From Promethearchaeota archaeon (lineage in GTDB: Archaea > Asgardarchaeota > Lokiarchaeia > Sigynarchaeales > SOKP01), in the NCBI GenBank assembly GCA_030668025.1, contig DAOUUT010000247.1, positions 1 to 5,636 on the forward strand: DNA of 5,636 nt, read 5' to 3'. How positions within the stretch are numbered: the stretch's first letter is position 1; every line of letters starts with the position of its first letter. Position numbers and translations under genes: made by a program. Shown here one piece after another: positions 1 to 4,893 of this stretch. The notes beneath the pieces are model-generated. The model had not been told where the DNA came from and made no database searches. It saw only the letters and a program-made list of their open reading frames with translations.

Positions 1-13
1 TAAAAAGTTTTGA

Positions 14-298
14 TCAATCACTTACTTCTTCAGCTTCATAAAAGGTTTTTATTAATTCTATTTTTTGTTTCCTAGAAAAAGTTTTAATTTCTAACTCACG
101 TTGCATAGCAGCACTTCTTTCGTCAAAAGTTTGAAAATATTTCAATTGAATTTTCTTTTTCCCTCGACAAAATTTAGCCCCAGTTCCCTTTTTATGTTCT
201 TGTAATCTTCTGTTAAGATTATTAGTATAACCCGTATAGAATCTTTTTTTGTTATTTTTCGCAATTGTTTCTAATATATACACATAATAAAGAGACAT
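14..298 (-). CDS. GIY-YIG nuclease-domain protein (YhbQ/UPF0213-like)
   Basis: A 94-residue protein that is essentially one GIY-YIG domain. The two halves of the signature are YVYIL at residues 5-9 and YTG at 21-23. They are followed by the Arg-rich helix (NNLNRRLQEH, residues 26-35) that carries the catalytic Arg and His of the family, and by E68 in QRELEIK, the expected metal-ligand Glu. The closing SRKQKIELI (75-83) is typical of the small stand-alone COG2827/UPF0213 group. Members are proposed to cleave or bind DNA, but cellular roles are poorly known and a repair role is only inference. The length is normal for the group and the first Met lies just before the first core strand, so the start is firm. 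It is divergent from the gene at 520 and stands alone in this window; the region beyond its stop is not visible. Confidence 0.9.
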   Translation of the reverse strand: MSLYYVYILETIAKNNKKRFYTGYTNNLNRRLQEHKKGTGAKFCRGKKKIQLKYFQTFDERSAAMQRELEIKTFSRKQKIELIKTFYEAEEVSD

Positions 299-311
299 GT
301 CAGATTCACTA

Positions 312-319
312 TTTATAAA
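312..319 (-). promoter_or_regulatory. Possible TATA box for the GIY-YIG gene
   Basis: TTTATAAA lies upstream of the ATG that ends at 298. Its centre is only about 17 nt from the start codon. With the usual TATA-to-start distance of about 26 nt, transcription would begin just inside the ORF. The real box may instead be the weaker AT-rich stretch around 335-342. The assignment is tentative. Confidence 0.25.
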
Positions 320-420
320 ATGCCTTTTTTCCTATTTATTTTTTTAGGCATTAATTTAATATTTTAATGTTGTTAAAAGAAAGTACGCAATTCAGTATAT
401 ATACATATTATATTTTTTTA

Positions 421-440
421 ATTAAAAATTAAAAATTAAA
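421..440. repeat. Short AT-only tandem repeat, 7-bp unit
   Basis: ATTAAAA occurs almost three times in a row in the gap between the divergent genes at 298 and 520. Just upstream, at 395-404, is the palindrome GTATATATAC. Both are low-complexity AT sequence and no function is claimed. Otherwise the 299-519 gap holds only the promoter elements listed separately. Confidence 0.5.
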
Positions 441-455
441 TTTATTAATAAAAAC

Positions 456-463
456 TTTTATAA
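456..463 (+). promoter_or_regulatory. Probable TATA box of the longin-like/winged-helix gene
   Basis: TTTTATAA preceded by an A-rich stretch (451-454) that could serve as BRE. The predicted transcription start is near 486, giving a short leader that contains both candidate ribosome binding sites (AGGTG at 490-494 and AGGT at 510-513). The call rests on spacing and composition only. Confidence 0.4.
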
Positions 464-489
464 TTTTTAAAGGAAGCTTTTGATTTTTT

Positions 490-494
490 AGGTG
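490..494 (+). promoter_or_regulatory. Shine-Dalgarno-like AGGTG that questions the annotated start
   Basis: AGGTG is a good match to the archaeal anti-SD. It is correctly spaced for translation beginning at about 500-505, not at the TTG at 520. No standard start codon lies there in the gene's frame: ATT is at 502, and the ATG at 497 is in another frame that stops after four codons. A second, weaker match (AGGT, 510-513) is 6 nt from the TTG at 520 and can explain the listed start. Confidence 0.4.
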
Positions 495-519
495 TGATGC
501 TATTCCTCTAGGTATTTGC

Positions 520-1137
520 TTGATTAAGTGGGATGAGATTCTTGGTGGAAATATATACATGAAATATCCCAATGATGTAGCAATTCCTGATAATGTTGTG
601 CAACAGATCCAAATCTCACATAATTTTGTTGAATCGTACATTACTATTGAAGAAAAGAATTGGAATTCAATTTCATATTATAACGAAAACAAAGAAATCA
701 TAATCGTGCTAGTATTAGATAAGTACGACGATAGTTCGGATTATACCGTAATTCTAGATGAGTTCAAAAAAGAGTTAGAATTAGAGTTAAGCGAAGATAG
801 TCTCAAAGAACATATAGAAAGAATATATAATCTTTCCTTAAAAGTTTTTAGAACTAGAGACGAAGTAATAGCGAAATTAAGCAACGAAGTAGCTCATCTT
901 AAAACTATGGAATATGATTTTAAAAAGAAATTTGCAATTATTTTAAAATCAGATCATTTAAAGGTAAAGAGCAAAATTCAGTTTTTATTAGCTATTAACG
1001 ATGAAATGAAATATGAGGACATTAAAAAATCTATTAATACGAGTAAAAGATGGTTAGATAGTGTTCTTGACGCTCTTTGTAAAAATAAAATAATCAATTA
1101 TGATAACGAAAAAGATACTTATTATCTTATTATTTGA
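520..1137 (+). CDS. Longin/roadblock-like domain plus C-terminal winged-helix protein
   Basis: A 205-residue protein from a TTG start. Residues 1-90 alternate strands and helices in the order expected of a longin- or roadblock-like fold: a strand pair around IKWDEILGGNIYMKYP, a helix at 24-35, three strands including EIIIVLVLDKY (59-69), then a helix at 76-90. A charged helical region (91-140) links to a probable winged helix at about 148-205: a helix at 149-160, a recognition-type helix in SINTSKRWLDSVLDALCKN, then two short strands. Proteins with this IKWDE...KYP opening are, to my knowledge, common in Asgard archaea and mostly uncharacterised. Longin-type domains often bind small GTPases, so a GTPase-linked regulator or adaptor is possible but inferred. 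The winged helix could bind DNA or mediate protein contacts. The frame stays open upstream to 484 and encodes IPLGICL just before the TTG, so the true N-terminus may be longer. No signal peptide or membrane segment is seen. Confidence 0.65.
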   Translation: MIKWDEILGGNIYMKYPNDVAIPDNVVQQIQISHNFVESYITIEEKNWNSISYYNENKEIIIVLVLDKYDDSSDYTVILDEFKKELELELSEDSLKEHIERIYNLSLKVFRTRDEVIAKLSNEVAHLKTMEYDFKKKFAIILKSDHLKVKSKIQFLLAINDEMKYEDIKKSINTSKRWLDSVLDALCKNKIINYDNEKDTYYLII

Positions 1138-1196
1138 ATACTTCTAAACACTCTTTAATAAAAAAATACTTATTAAAAAAATTCTTACTTTTATTA

Positions 1197-1204
1197 TTAT
1201 AAAT
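1197..1204 (+). promoter_or_regulatory. TATA box of the aminotransferase gene
   Basis: TTATAAAT has its centre about 42 nt before the ATG. The predicted transcription start is near 1226, giving a leader of about 17 nt that contains the ribosome binding site GGGAG at 1234-1238. The box overlaps the palindrome at 1203-1217. Confidence 0.45.
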
Positions 1205-1217
1205 TCAAAATTTGAAT
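1203..1217. promoter_or_regulatory. Perfect palindrome between TATA box and predicted transcription start (possible operator)
   Basis: ATTCAAA-A-TTTGAAT: two 7-bp arms around a single central A. It begins at the end of the TATA box and ends before the predicted transcription start, a usual site for archaeal repressor binding. In such AT-rich sequence a chance palindrome is possible, so the regulatory reading is inference. Confidence 0.35.
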
Positions 1218-1242
1218 CTTTTAAAAAATAATTGGGAGAACC

Positions 1243-2376
1243 ATGAACCTTTCAGATGAAGAACAAAATGAAGTCCTAAAAGTTATGAAATCTCAAATGT
1301 TGACTCTCTTACACGGCGAATATGTAAAAAAATTTGAGGAGGAATTCGCTCGTTACATCGGCGTAAAACACGCTATTGGTGTTAATACCGGAACTGCTGC
1401 GTTACATATGTCTATAGCCGCTTTGGACATAGGGCCCGGAGATGAGGTTATTATCCCTCCTTTTACATTTATAGCAACCGCAAGTTCAATATTACACAAT
1501 AATGCGATACCAATATTTTCGGATATTGATAATAAATCCTATACGATCGATCCCGAATCCGTGAAAAAATATATTACGGATAAAACTAAGGCAATTATTC
1601 CAGTTCATTTAGCCGGTATTTCAGCCGATATGGGTGCTCTTAAAGACATTGCAAACGATTTTAATTTATATTTGATTGAAGACGCTTGCCAATCGCACGG
1701 AACAAAATATATGGGTAAGAAAGTTGGTTCTCTTGGAGATATTAACACTTTTAGTTTTTACCCTTCAAAAAATATGACTACTGGAGAAGGCGGCATGATA
1801 ACAACAAATAACGACGAACTAGCTGAACAATGCCGACTACTTAGACATCACGGTGAACCAGAATGGTACGTATACAATCGTCTAGGCTATAATTATAGGA
1901 TGACTGAAATACAAGCCGCTATTGGGAGAGTCCAACTAAGAAAATTAGAATCTTTTATCAGTATGAGGAACAAAAACGCAAAATATCTCTCAGAGGCAGT
2001 AAACAAAATAGACGGAATTGATCCACCATATATCCCTGATTATTGTGAACCCGCTTTCAATTATTGGATAGGACGTATTCATCCAAATAAACTCGGTTTG
2101 AATAAAGCTGAATTTTTAAACAAATTTCCTAAGAGTAAAGTTCTTTACCCTAAACCCTTATATGAAACTAAATTATTCAAGGAAAAAATCGCGTATCCAA
2201 AAGGATGTCCCTGGTCATGTCCTTTTTATGGCAAAGAAATAGATTATAATAAAATAAAATTACCTATAGTTGAAAAAGTTACCAAAGAGATTTTTGCTTT
2301 AGATATCCATCCAAAGTTGTCTAAAGAGGGTTTAGATCGCAACATTAATTCAATGCAGAACTTAATTAAGAAATAA
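1243..2376 (+). CDS. DegT/DnrJ/EryC1/StrS-family PLP-dependent aminotransferase
   Basis: A 377-residue fold-type I aminotransferase of the sugar-aminating DegT group. Visible motifs are NTGTAAL (48-54, phosphate-binding region), PPFTFIATASS (72-82), IEDACQSHG (145-153, with D147 contacting the PLP ring nitrogen), SFYPSKNMTTGEGG (171-184, with K176 as the Schiff-base lysine) and GYNYRMTEIQAAIG (215-228). These enzymes usually transfer an amino group from glutamate to a keto-sugar nucleotide for surface glycans or natural products. No sugar or glycosyltransferase genes lie nearby, so the substrate cannot be named. The ATG is preceded by GGGAG at 1234-1238. The protein begins at NLSDEEQNEVLKVMKS, slightly inside where many relatives begin, and the frame is open only six codons further up without an ATG. 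The acylphosphatase gene follows after 25 bp and is probably in the same transcript. Confidence 0.93.
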   Translation: MNLSDEEQNEVLKVMKSQMLTLLHGEYVKKFEEEFARYIGVKHAIGVNTGTAALHMSIAALDIGPGDEVIIPPFTFIATASSILHNNAIPIFSDIDNKSYTIDPESVKKYITDKTKAIIPVHLAGISADMGALKDIANDFNLYLIEDACQSHGTKYMGKKVGSLGDINTFSFYPSKNMTTGEGGMITTNNDELAEQCRLLRHHGEPEWYVYNRLGYNYRMTEIQAAIGRVQLRKLESFISMRNKNAKYLSEAVNKIDGIDPPYIPDYCEPAFNYWIGRIHPNKLGLNKAEFLNKFPKSKVLYPKPLYETKLFKEKIAYPKGCPWSCPFYGKEIDYNKIKLPIVEKVTKEIFALDIHPKLSKEGLDRNINSMQNLIKK

Positions 2377-2401
2377 ATATTAAAGTAAGAATCATCTTTT
2401 T

Positions 2402-2674
2402 ATGAAAAGAATTATAATTAAAGTATATGGAAGCGTTCAGGGTGTTTTCTTTCGTTACACTACGCGGAAAGTGGCACGTAAAATAGGTTTAACAGGATTT
2501 GTTAAAAATCTGGCTGATGGAAGCGTTTATATCGAAGCTGAAGGAATTGAAAGCGATTTAAAGAAATTACTTGAGTTCGCAAAAAAAGGTCCGAAATATG
2601 CTAAAGTTGAAAATATAAAATACGAATTTAAAGAAGCTCAAAATAGGTATAAAGGGTTCGACTACTTTTTTTGA
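2402..2674 (+). CDS. acyP: Acylphosphatase
   Basis: A 90-residue classic acylphosphatase, full length for the family. It hydrolyses the carboxyl-phosphate bond of acyl phosphates such as acetyl phosphate or 1,3-bisphosphoglycerate in the cytosol. The signature GSVQGVFFR spans residues 10-18 and supplies the phosphate-binding loop and catalytic R18. TGFVKNLADGSV (31-42) supplies N36, the water-positioning Asn. The remaining ferredoxin-like alpha/beta fold is intact (YIEAEG, helix SDLKKLLEFAKKGP, then the last strands). It lies 25 bp after the aminotransferase stop with no clear promoter of its own, so co-transcription is likely; no metabolic link between the two is evident. No strong ribosome binding site is visible. 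The last codons form a run of seven T directly before the stop, followed by a hairpin. Confidence 0.95.
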   Translation: MKRIIIKVYGSVQGVFFRYTTRKVARKIGLTGFVKNLADGSVYIEAEGIESDLKKLLEFAKKGPKYAKVENIKYEFKEAQNRYKGFDYFF

Positions 2675-2690
2675 TAACTATTCTTATCAA
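2666..2690 (+). terminator. T-run and stem-loop at the end of the aminotransferase-acylphosphatase unit
   Basis: Seven T (2666-2672) run into the stop codon. The stop is inside a perfect inverted repeat, TTGATAA (2671-2677) and TTATCAA (2684-2690), with a 6-nt loop. Archaeal termination is driven mainly by the T-run, so this may end the transcript or shape its 3' end. Confidence 0.4.
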
Positions 2691-2747
2691 ATAATTTCAC
2701 TTCTTTCTACATTAATCTCCATTGAATGTATTACGTAGATATTATTC

Positions 2748-3134
2748 ATGAAAATAAATAATATTACGATATTATTACTCATGTCGGTATTATTAAAGAG
2801 AAATAAATTCCTTCAATTCTTTCAATCTATCAACCATAACAAAATCAAATATCGAGGCCCATTAATTTTAAGGATGTATGGTTTATTAAATGAATTAGAG
2901 TTGCGTAATGAAAATAGATACATTCTATGTAATTTCATAGATCAAAATAGTGAATTATTCGATTTAAAAAGAGATATATACAAAAACAATAACGATGTAT
3001 CCTTGAAGCAATTATTTCTCTTTGCCTATCATAAAGCAAGGACAAATAATCTAGTAAACGACTTATATGGGGAATATTTTAACTGCATTGATGCAATTTC
3101 GAAAAAAGTTGACACCCAAACTAATTTATCTTAA
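2748..3134 (+). CDS. Hypothetical protein, 128 residues
   Basis: I do not recognise this protein. It opens with a short hydrophobic run (ITILLLMSVLL, residues 6-16) followed by basic residues. This is too short for a sure membrane segment and lacks a cleavage site, although a lipid-associated or signal-anchor start cannot be excluded. The rest reads as mostly helical and rich in Asn, Leu and Tyr (for example GPLILRMYGLLNELELRN at 37-54 and SLKQLFLFAYHKARTNNLVN at 85-104). No catalytic or metal-binding pattern is visible. It is an open frame of believable length on the same strand as its neighbours in the space between two real genes. By eye it is more AT-rich than the aminotransferase, and no clear ribosome binding site precedes the ATG. 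M12 and M43 are alternative starts. It may be a lineage-specific gene or, less likely, a chance ORF. Confidence 0.5.
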   Translation: MKINNITILLLMSVLLKRNKFLQFFQSINHNKIKYRGPLILRMYGLLNELELRNENRYILCNFIDQNSELFDLKRDIYKNNNDVSLKQLFLFAYHKARTNNLVNDLYGEYFNCIDAISKKVDTQTNLS

Positions 3135-3148
3135 ATCCAATTAATCTA

Positions 3149-3167
3149 GTTGAAATATCATTTCAAC
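3149..3167. repeat. Perfect inverted repeat, 8-bp arms, 3-nt spacer
   Basis: GTTGAAAT-ATC-ATTTCAAC lies 14 bp after the stop of the hypothetical gene and about 95 bp before the GTPase start. It contains G and C in both arms, so it is less likely to be chance than the AT-only palindromes nearby. No T-run follows, which argues against a simple terminator; a protein-binding site or an RNA hairpin is possible. Confidence 0.5.
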
Positions 3168-3169
3168 GC

Positions 3170-3195
3170 ATTTAGATACACCTAAATATTTAGAT
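3170..3195. repeat. Nested direct and inverted repeats upstream of the small GTPase gene
   Basis: TTTAGAT occurs at 3171-3177 and again at 3189-3195. Between them, CTAAATATTTAG (3182-3193) is a perfect 12-bp palindrome, and ATTTAG (3170-3175) pairs with CTAAAT (3182-3187). The cluster directly follows the inverted repeat at 3149-3167 and precedes the probable promoter of the GTPase gene. A regulator-binding region is possible. A second palindrome, TTATTAATAA, sits at 3201-3210. Confidence 0.4.
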
Positions 3196-3218
3196 GAAAA
3201 TTATTAATAATGATAACT

Positions 3219-3227
3219 TTTATTATG
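3219..3227 (+). promoter_or_regulatory. Tentative TATA element of the small GTPase gene
   Basis: TTTATTATG is the best-placed AT box. A start about 26 nt downstream (near 3249) leaves a leader of roughly 14 nt before the ATG at 3263. It is not a strong consensus; the A/T-rich stretch at 3241-3252 is too close to the start codon to serve. Confidence 0.25.
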
Positions 3228-3262
3228 AAAGTAAAAAAAGTTAATAATTTATGTGAATAATT

Positions 3263-3799
3263 ATGACCGCTGAACCTGAACCAAGCTATATTGTGAAGAT
3301 CTGTTTACTTGGAGAGGCCAATGTCGGTAAAACCTCTTTGGTTTATAGATTTATCGAAAATAAATTTAAGGATAATTACAAATCAACTCTTGGAGTAAAT
3401 TTATTGAAGAAAGATATGGAACTTAAAGGGTATGGCAGTGTTTCTGCTCAGATATGGGATCTTGGTGGCCAAGAAAGCTTTAGAAGCCTCCGGAGGTTAT
3501 ATTTAGAAGGTGCAAATGGCGCTTTAGTAATATACGACTGTACTAAAAGAAATACTTATGAAAAGCTTCATGATTGGATCCAAGACTTTAAAGACGCCAG
3601 AGGAGACGAGCCTTTGGTTCTAATTGGAAATAAAAACGATTTAACTGATAAAATCAAAATTACTGAGAAAGAAGCAAGCAAATTTGCAAAGAGTCATAAC
3701 ATGGAATTTGTATCCACTTCTGCTAAAATAGGAACTAATGTAGAAGACGCTTTTTTAGAAATCACAAAAAAAATTTTGGATAAAAATTTGAATAAATAG
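3263..3799 (+). CDS. Ras/Rab-type small GTPase
   Basis: A 178-residue single-domain small GTPase of Ras-superfamily size with all five G motifs. G1 is GEANVGKT (17-24); G2 is T42 in KSTLGVN (switch I); G3 is DLGGQE (66-71), with Q70 at the place of Ras Gln61; G4 is NKND (123-126); G5 is SAK (153-155). IWDLGGQESFRSLRRLYLEG and ALVIYDCTKRNTYEKLHDW are Rab-like, so it should bind GTP and be able to hydrolyse it. The C-terminus (ILDKNLNK) has no Cys, so eukaryotic-style prenylation is not possible; membrane contact, if any, must use a partner. Such GTPases are abundant in Asgard archaea but few have known roles. The ATG lies directly before the first strand region and the N-terminus has only nine extra residues. 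Its own promoter is probable because 128 bp of repeat-rich sequence precede it. A longin-like protein is encoded 2.1 kb upstream and a V4R protein 1.1 kb downstream. Confidence 0.95.
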   Translation: MTAEPEPSYIVKICLLGEANVGKTSLVYRFIENKFKDNYKSTLGVNLLKKDMELKGYGSVSAQIWDLGGQESFRSLRRLYLEGANGALVIYDCTKRNTYEKLHDWIQDFKDARGDEPLVLIGNKNDLTDKIKITEKEASKFAKSHNMEFVSTSAKIGTNVEDAFLEITKKILDKNLNK

Positions 3800-3863
3800 C
3801 CTTTTAGATTTAAGCTATAGGTTATTTTTAATTAACTTTATTTTAAAGAAAATTATAAAAATT

Positions 3864-3908
3864 AAATCATTTATAAAGACTTTATAAACCAAAAATCATT
3901 TATAAAGA
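3864..3908 (+). promoter_or_regulatory. Triple TATA-box promoter of tbp with a 16-bp direct repeat
   Basis: AAATCATTTATAAAGA occurs exactly at 3864-3879 and 3893-3908, 29 bp apart start to start. Each copy is a BRE-like AAATCA joined to a consensus TTTATAAA. A third TTTATAAA (3881-3888) lies between them. The last box predicts transcription from about 3929, with a leader of about 44 nt. Three boxes before the gene for the TATA-binding protein suggest multiple start sites or autoregulation, which is inference. The rest of the 3800-3972 gap is AT-rich; after the GTPase stop it holds only a weak stem (3796-3800 with 3814-3818) and a T5 run. Confidence 0.6.
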
Positions 3909-3972
3909 AATACCCTTTTTAAAGAATTTAATTTTTTTTAAATTAATTCATATTTATCAATATTGATGTAAC

Positions 3973-4662
3973 ATGGTTAAAACCGTAAAAGAAGTAAAAG
4001 AAGTAGAGGAAGTAGAGGAAGTAGAGGAAGTGAAGGTGGAAGTGGACTTCGACGATGAAAAGGATAAGGCCGAAGGAATCGATTACAAGATCGAGAACGT
4101 GGTAGCAACTGTAGTTGTCGAGATCACAGAAAAAATAGATTTAAATATAATTGCTCGCAAACATGCTGATGTTGAATATAATCCTGAAAGATTTCCAGGA
4201 TTAGTTATGAGAATTCTAAAACCTAAAGCAACTATTTTAATTTTCTCGACTGGAAAGATGGTAGTTACTGGTATGCGCAAAGCTTCGGAAGCTGATAGGG
4301 TTGTGGAGAAGGTATTAAAGAATATAAGAAAAGCCGGAATCAAAGTATCCAATCCTGAAATTACCATTCAAAATATAGTAGCTAGTGGAGATTTGCACAC
4401 AAATATAGATTTAAACATGGCTGCTATTGTTATGGAGTTCGCTATGTACGAGCCAGAAGTCTTCCCGGGGTTAATCTACCGAATGCCAGATCCTAAAACC
4501 GTATTTTTAATATTCAGCACTGGAAGGATTGTTTGCACAGGAGCAAAAAAAAAAGAAATAGTTAGAGAAGCTGTAAAGGAGTTAAATAAACAAGTACGGG
4601 AGCTTGGTGTCGCAAAAAAGGAATTAGGCGATGCTGATTACCAAGATATAACCTTCATTTAA
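3973..4662 (+). CDS. tbp: TATA-box binding protein (TBP)
   Basis: The general transcription factor that binds and bends TATA-box DNA and, with TFB, recruits archaeal RNA polymerase. The 229 residues hold the two-fold TBP saddle. Repeat 1 (about 39-125) has YNPERFPGLVMRI and ILIFSTGKMVVTG; repeat 2 (about 130-216) has YEPEVFPGLIYRM and FLIFSTGRIVCTG. F74/F91 and F164/F181 match the four Phe that kink DNA. Archaeal TBPs usually start within a few residues of repeat 1, but here about 36 extra residues precede it: EV[EK] units (7-21), then an acidic stretch (DFDDEKDKAE). The acidic C-terminal tail found in many archaeal TBPs is absent; this protein ends DADYQDITFI. Repeat 1 reads closer to eukaryotic TBP than to euryarchaeal TBP. 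The start is the first ATG, although in-frame GTG codons at 4030-4044 would remove most of the repeat. The gene is apparently monocistronic, with its own promoter and terminator. Confidence 0.98.
   Translation: MVKTVKEVKEVEEVEEVEEVKVEVDFDDEKDKAEGIDYKIENVVATVVVEITEKIDLNIIARKHADVEYNPERFPGLVMRILKPKATILIFSTGKMVVTGMRKASEADRVVEKVLKNIRKAGIKVSNPEITIQNIVASGDLHTNIDLNMAAIVMEFAMYEPEVFPGLIYRMPDPKTVFLIFSTGRIVCTGAKKKEIVREAVKELNKQVRELGVAKKELGDADYQDITFI
3991..4035 (+). repeat. In-frame 9-bp tandem repeat in the 5' end of tbp
   Basis: Five 9-bp units encode Glu-Val-(Glu/Lys). The three central copies are identical (GAAGTAGAG at 4000-4008, 4009-4017 and 4018-4026) and the flanking copies differ by one or two bases. 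Identical synonymous codons point to recent slippage expansion. A change in copy number would keep the reading frame and alter only the length of the charged N-terminal tail. Confidence 0.85.
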
Positions 4663-4690
4663 TTTTTTCATTATTTATTTTTTTATTTTT
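4663..4690 (+). terminator. Oligo-T terminator of tbp
   Basis: Directly after the TAA come runs of six T (4663-4668), seven T (4678-4684) and five T (4686-4690). Closely spaced T-runs are the known intrinsic termination signal of archaeal RNA polymerase. Confidence 0.7.
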
Positions 4691-4771
4691 AATATTATTA
4701 AGGCTAATCTTGTTTGGTCGATCTAAAATTATTGAGTTAAATTTGCAAACTACTAATTCAGAATTACTCTC

Positions 4772-4833
4772 AAAAAAAGTTGTATCTGAAATTAAAATTT
4801 GTTCGTTGAACCTTAACTAGAATTTTAATTTCA
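4772..4833. terminator. Inverted repeat between convergent genes, possible two-way terminator
   Basis: TGAAATTAAAATT (4787-4799) and AATTTTAATTTCA (4821-4833) form a perfect 13-bp stem around a 21-nt loop. For leftward transcripts from the V4R gene the stem is followed by seven T (the A-run at 4772-4778 on the given strand). For rightward read-through from tbp it is followed by ACTTTATTTTTAT. It lies mid-way in the 4663-4893 gap, in which I see no gene or RNA. Confidence 0.5.
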
Positions 4834-4893
4834 ACTTTATTTTTATACCTACACTAACAAACTCAAAATACTTGAAAGATGATGGATTTTAAA

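Noticed and set aside
14..298. GIY-YIG gene as a homing endonuclease or part of a mobile element
   Set aside because: It is a short, stand-alone YhbQ-type domain without a DNA-target domain, intron, intein or flanking repeats.
321..350. TGCCT...AGGCA inverted repeat with T-runs in the left gap
   Set aside because: The stem is only 5 bp with a 20-nt loop, and it sits upstream of both flanking genes, where a terminator is not expected.
429..641. Leftward 70-residue ORF over the start of the longin-like gene
   Set aside because: It overlaps the 5' end and promoter of a better-supported gene on the other strand, matches no family I recognise and has a low-complexity C-terminus from AT-rich non-coding DNA.
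1243..2674. A sugar or surface-glycan biosynthesis cluster around the aminotransferase
   Set aside because: No nucleotide-sugar dehydratase, glycosyltransferase or transporter gene is present; the aminotransferase stands with only an acylphosphatase.
3796..3818. ATAGC/GCTAT stem after the GTPase stop codon
   Set aside because: A 5-bp stem with a 13-nt loop and only a short T-run (3825-3829) is too weak to call a terminator on its own.
4083..4367. Leftward 94-residue ORF inside tbp
   Set aside because: It lies wholly inside the unmistakable tbp coding sequence on the opposite strand and shows no domain.
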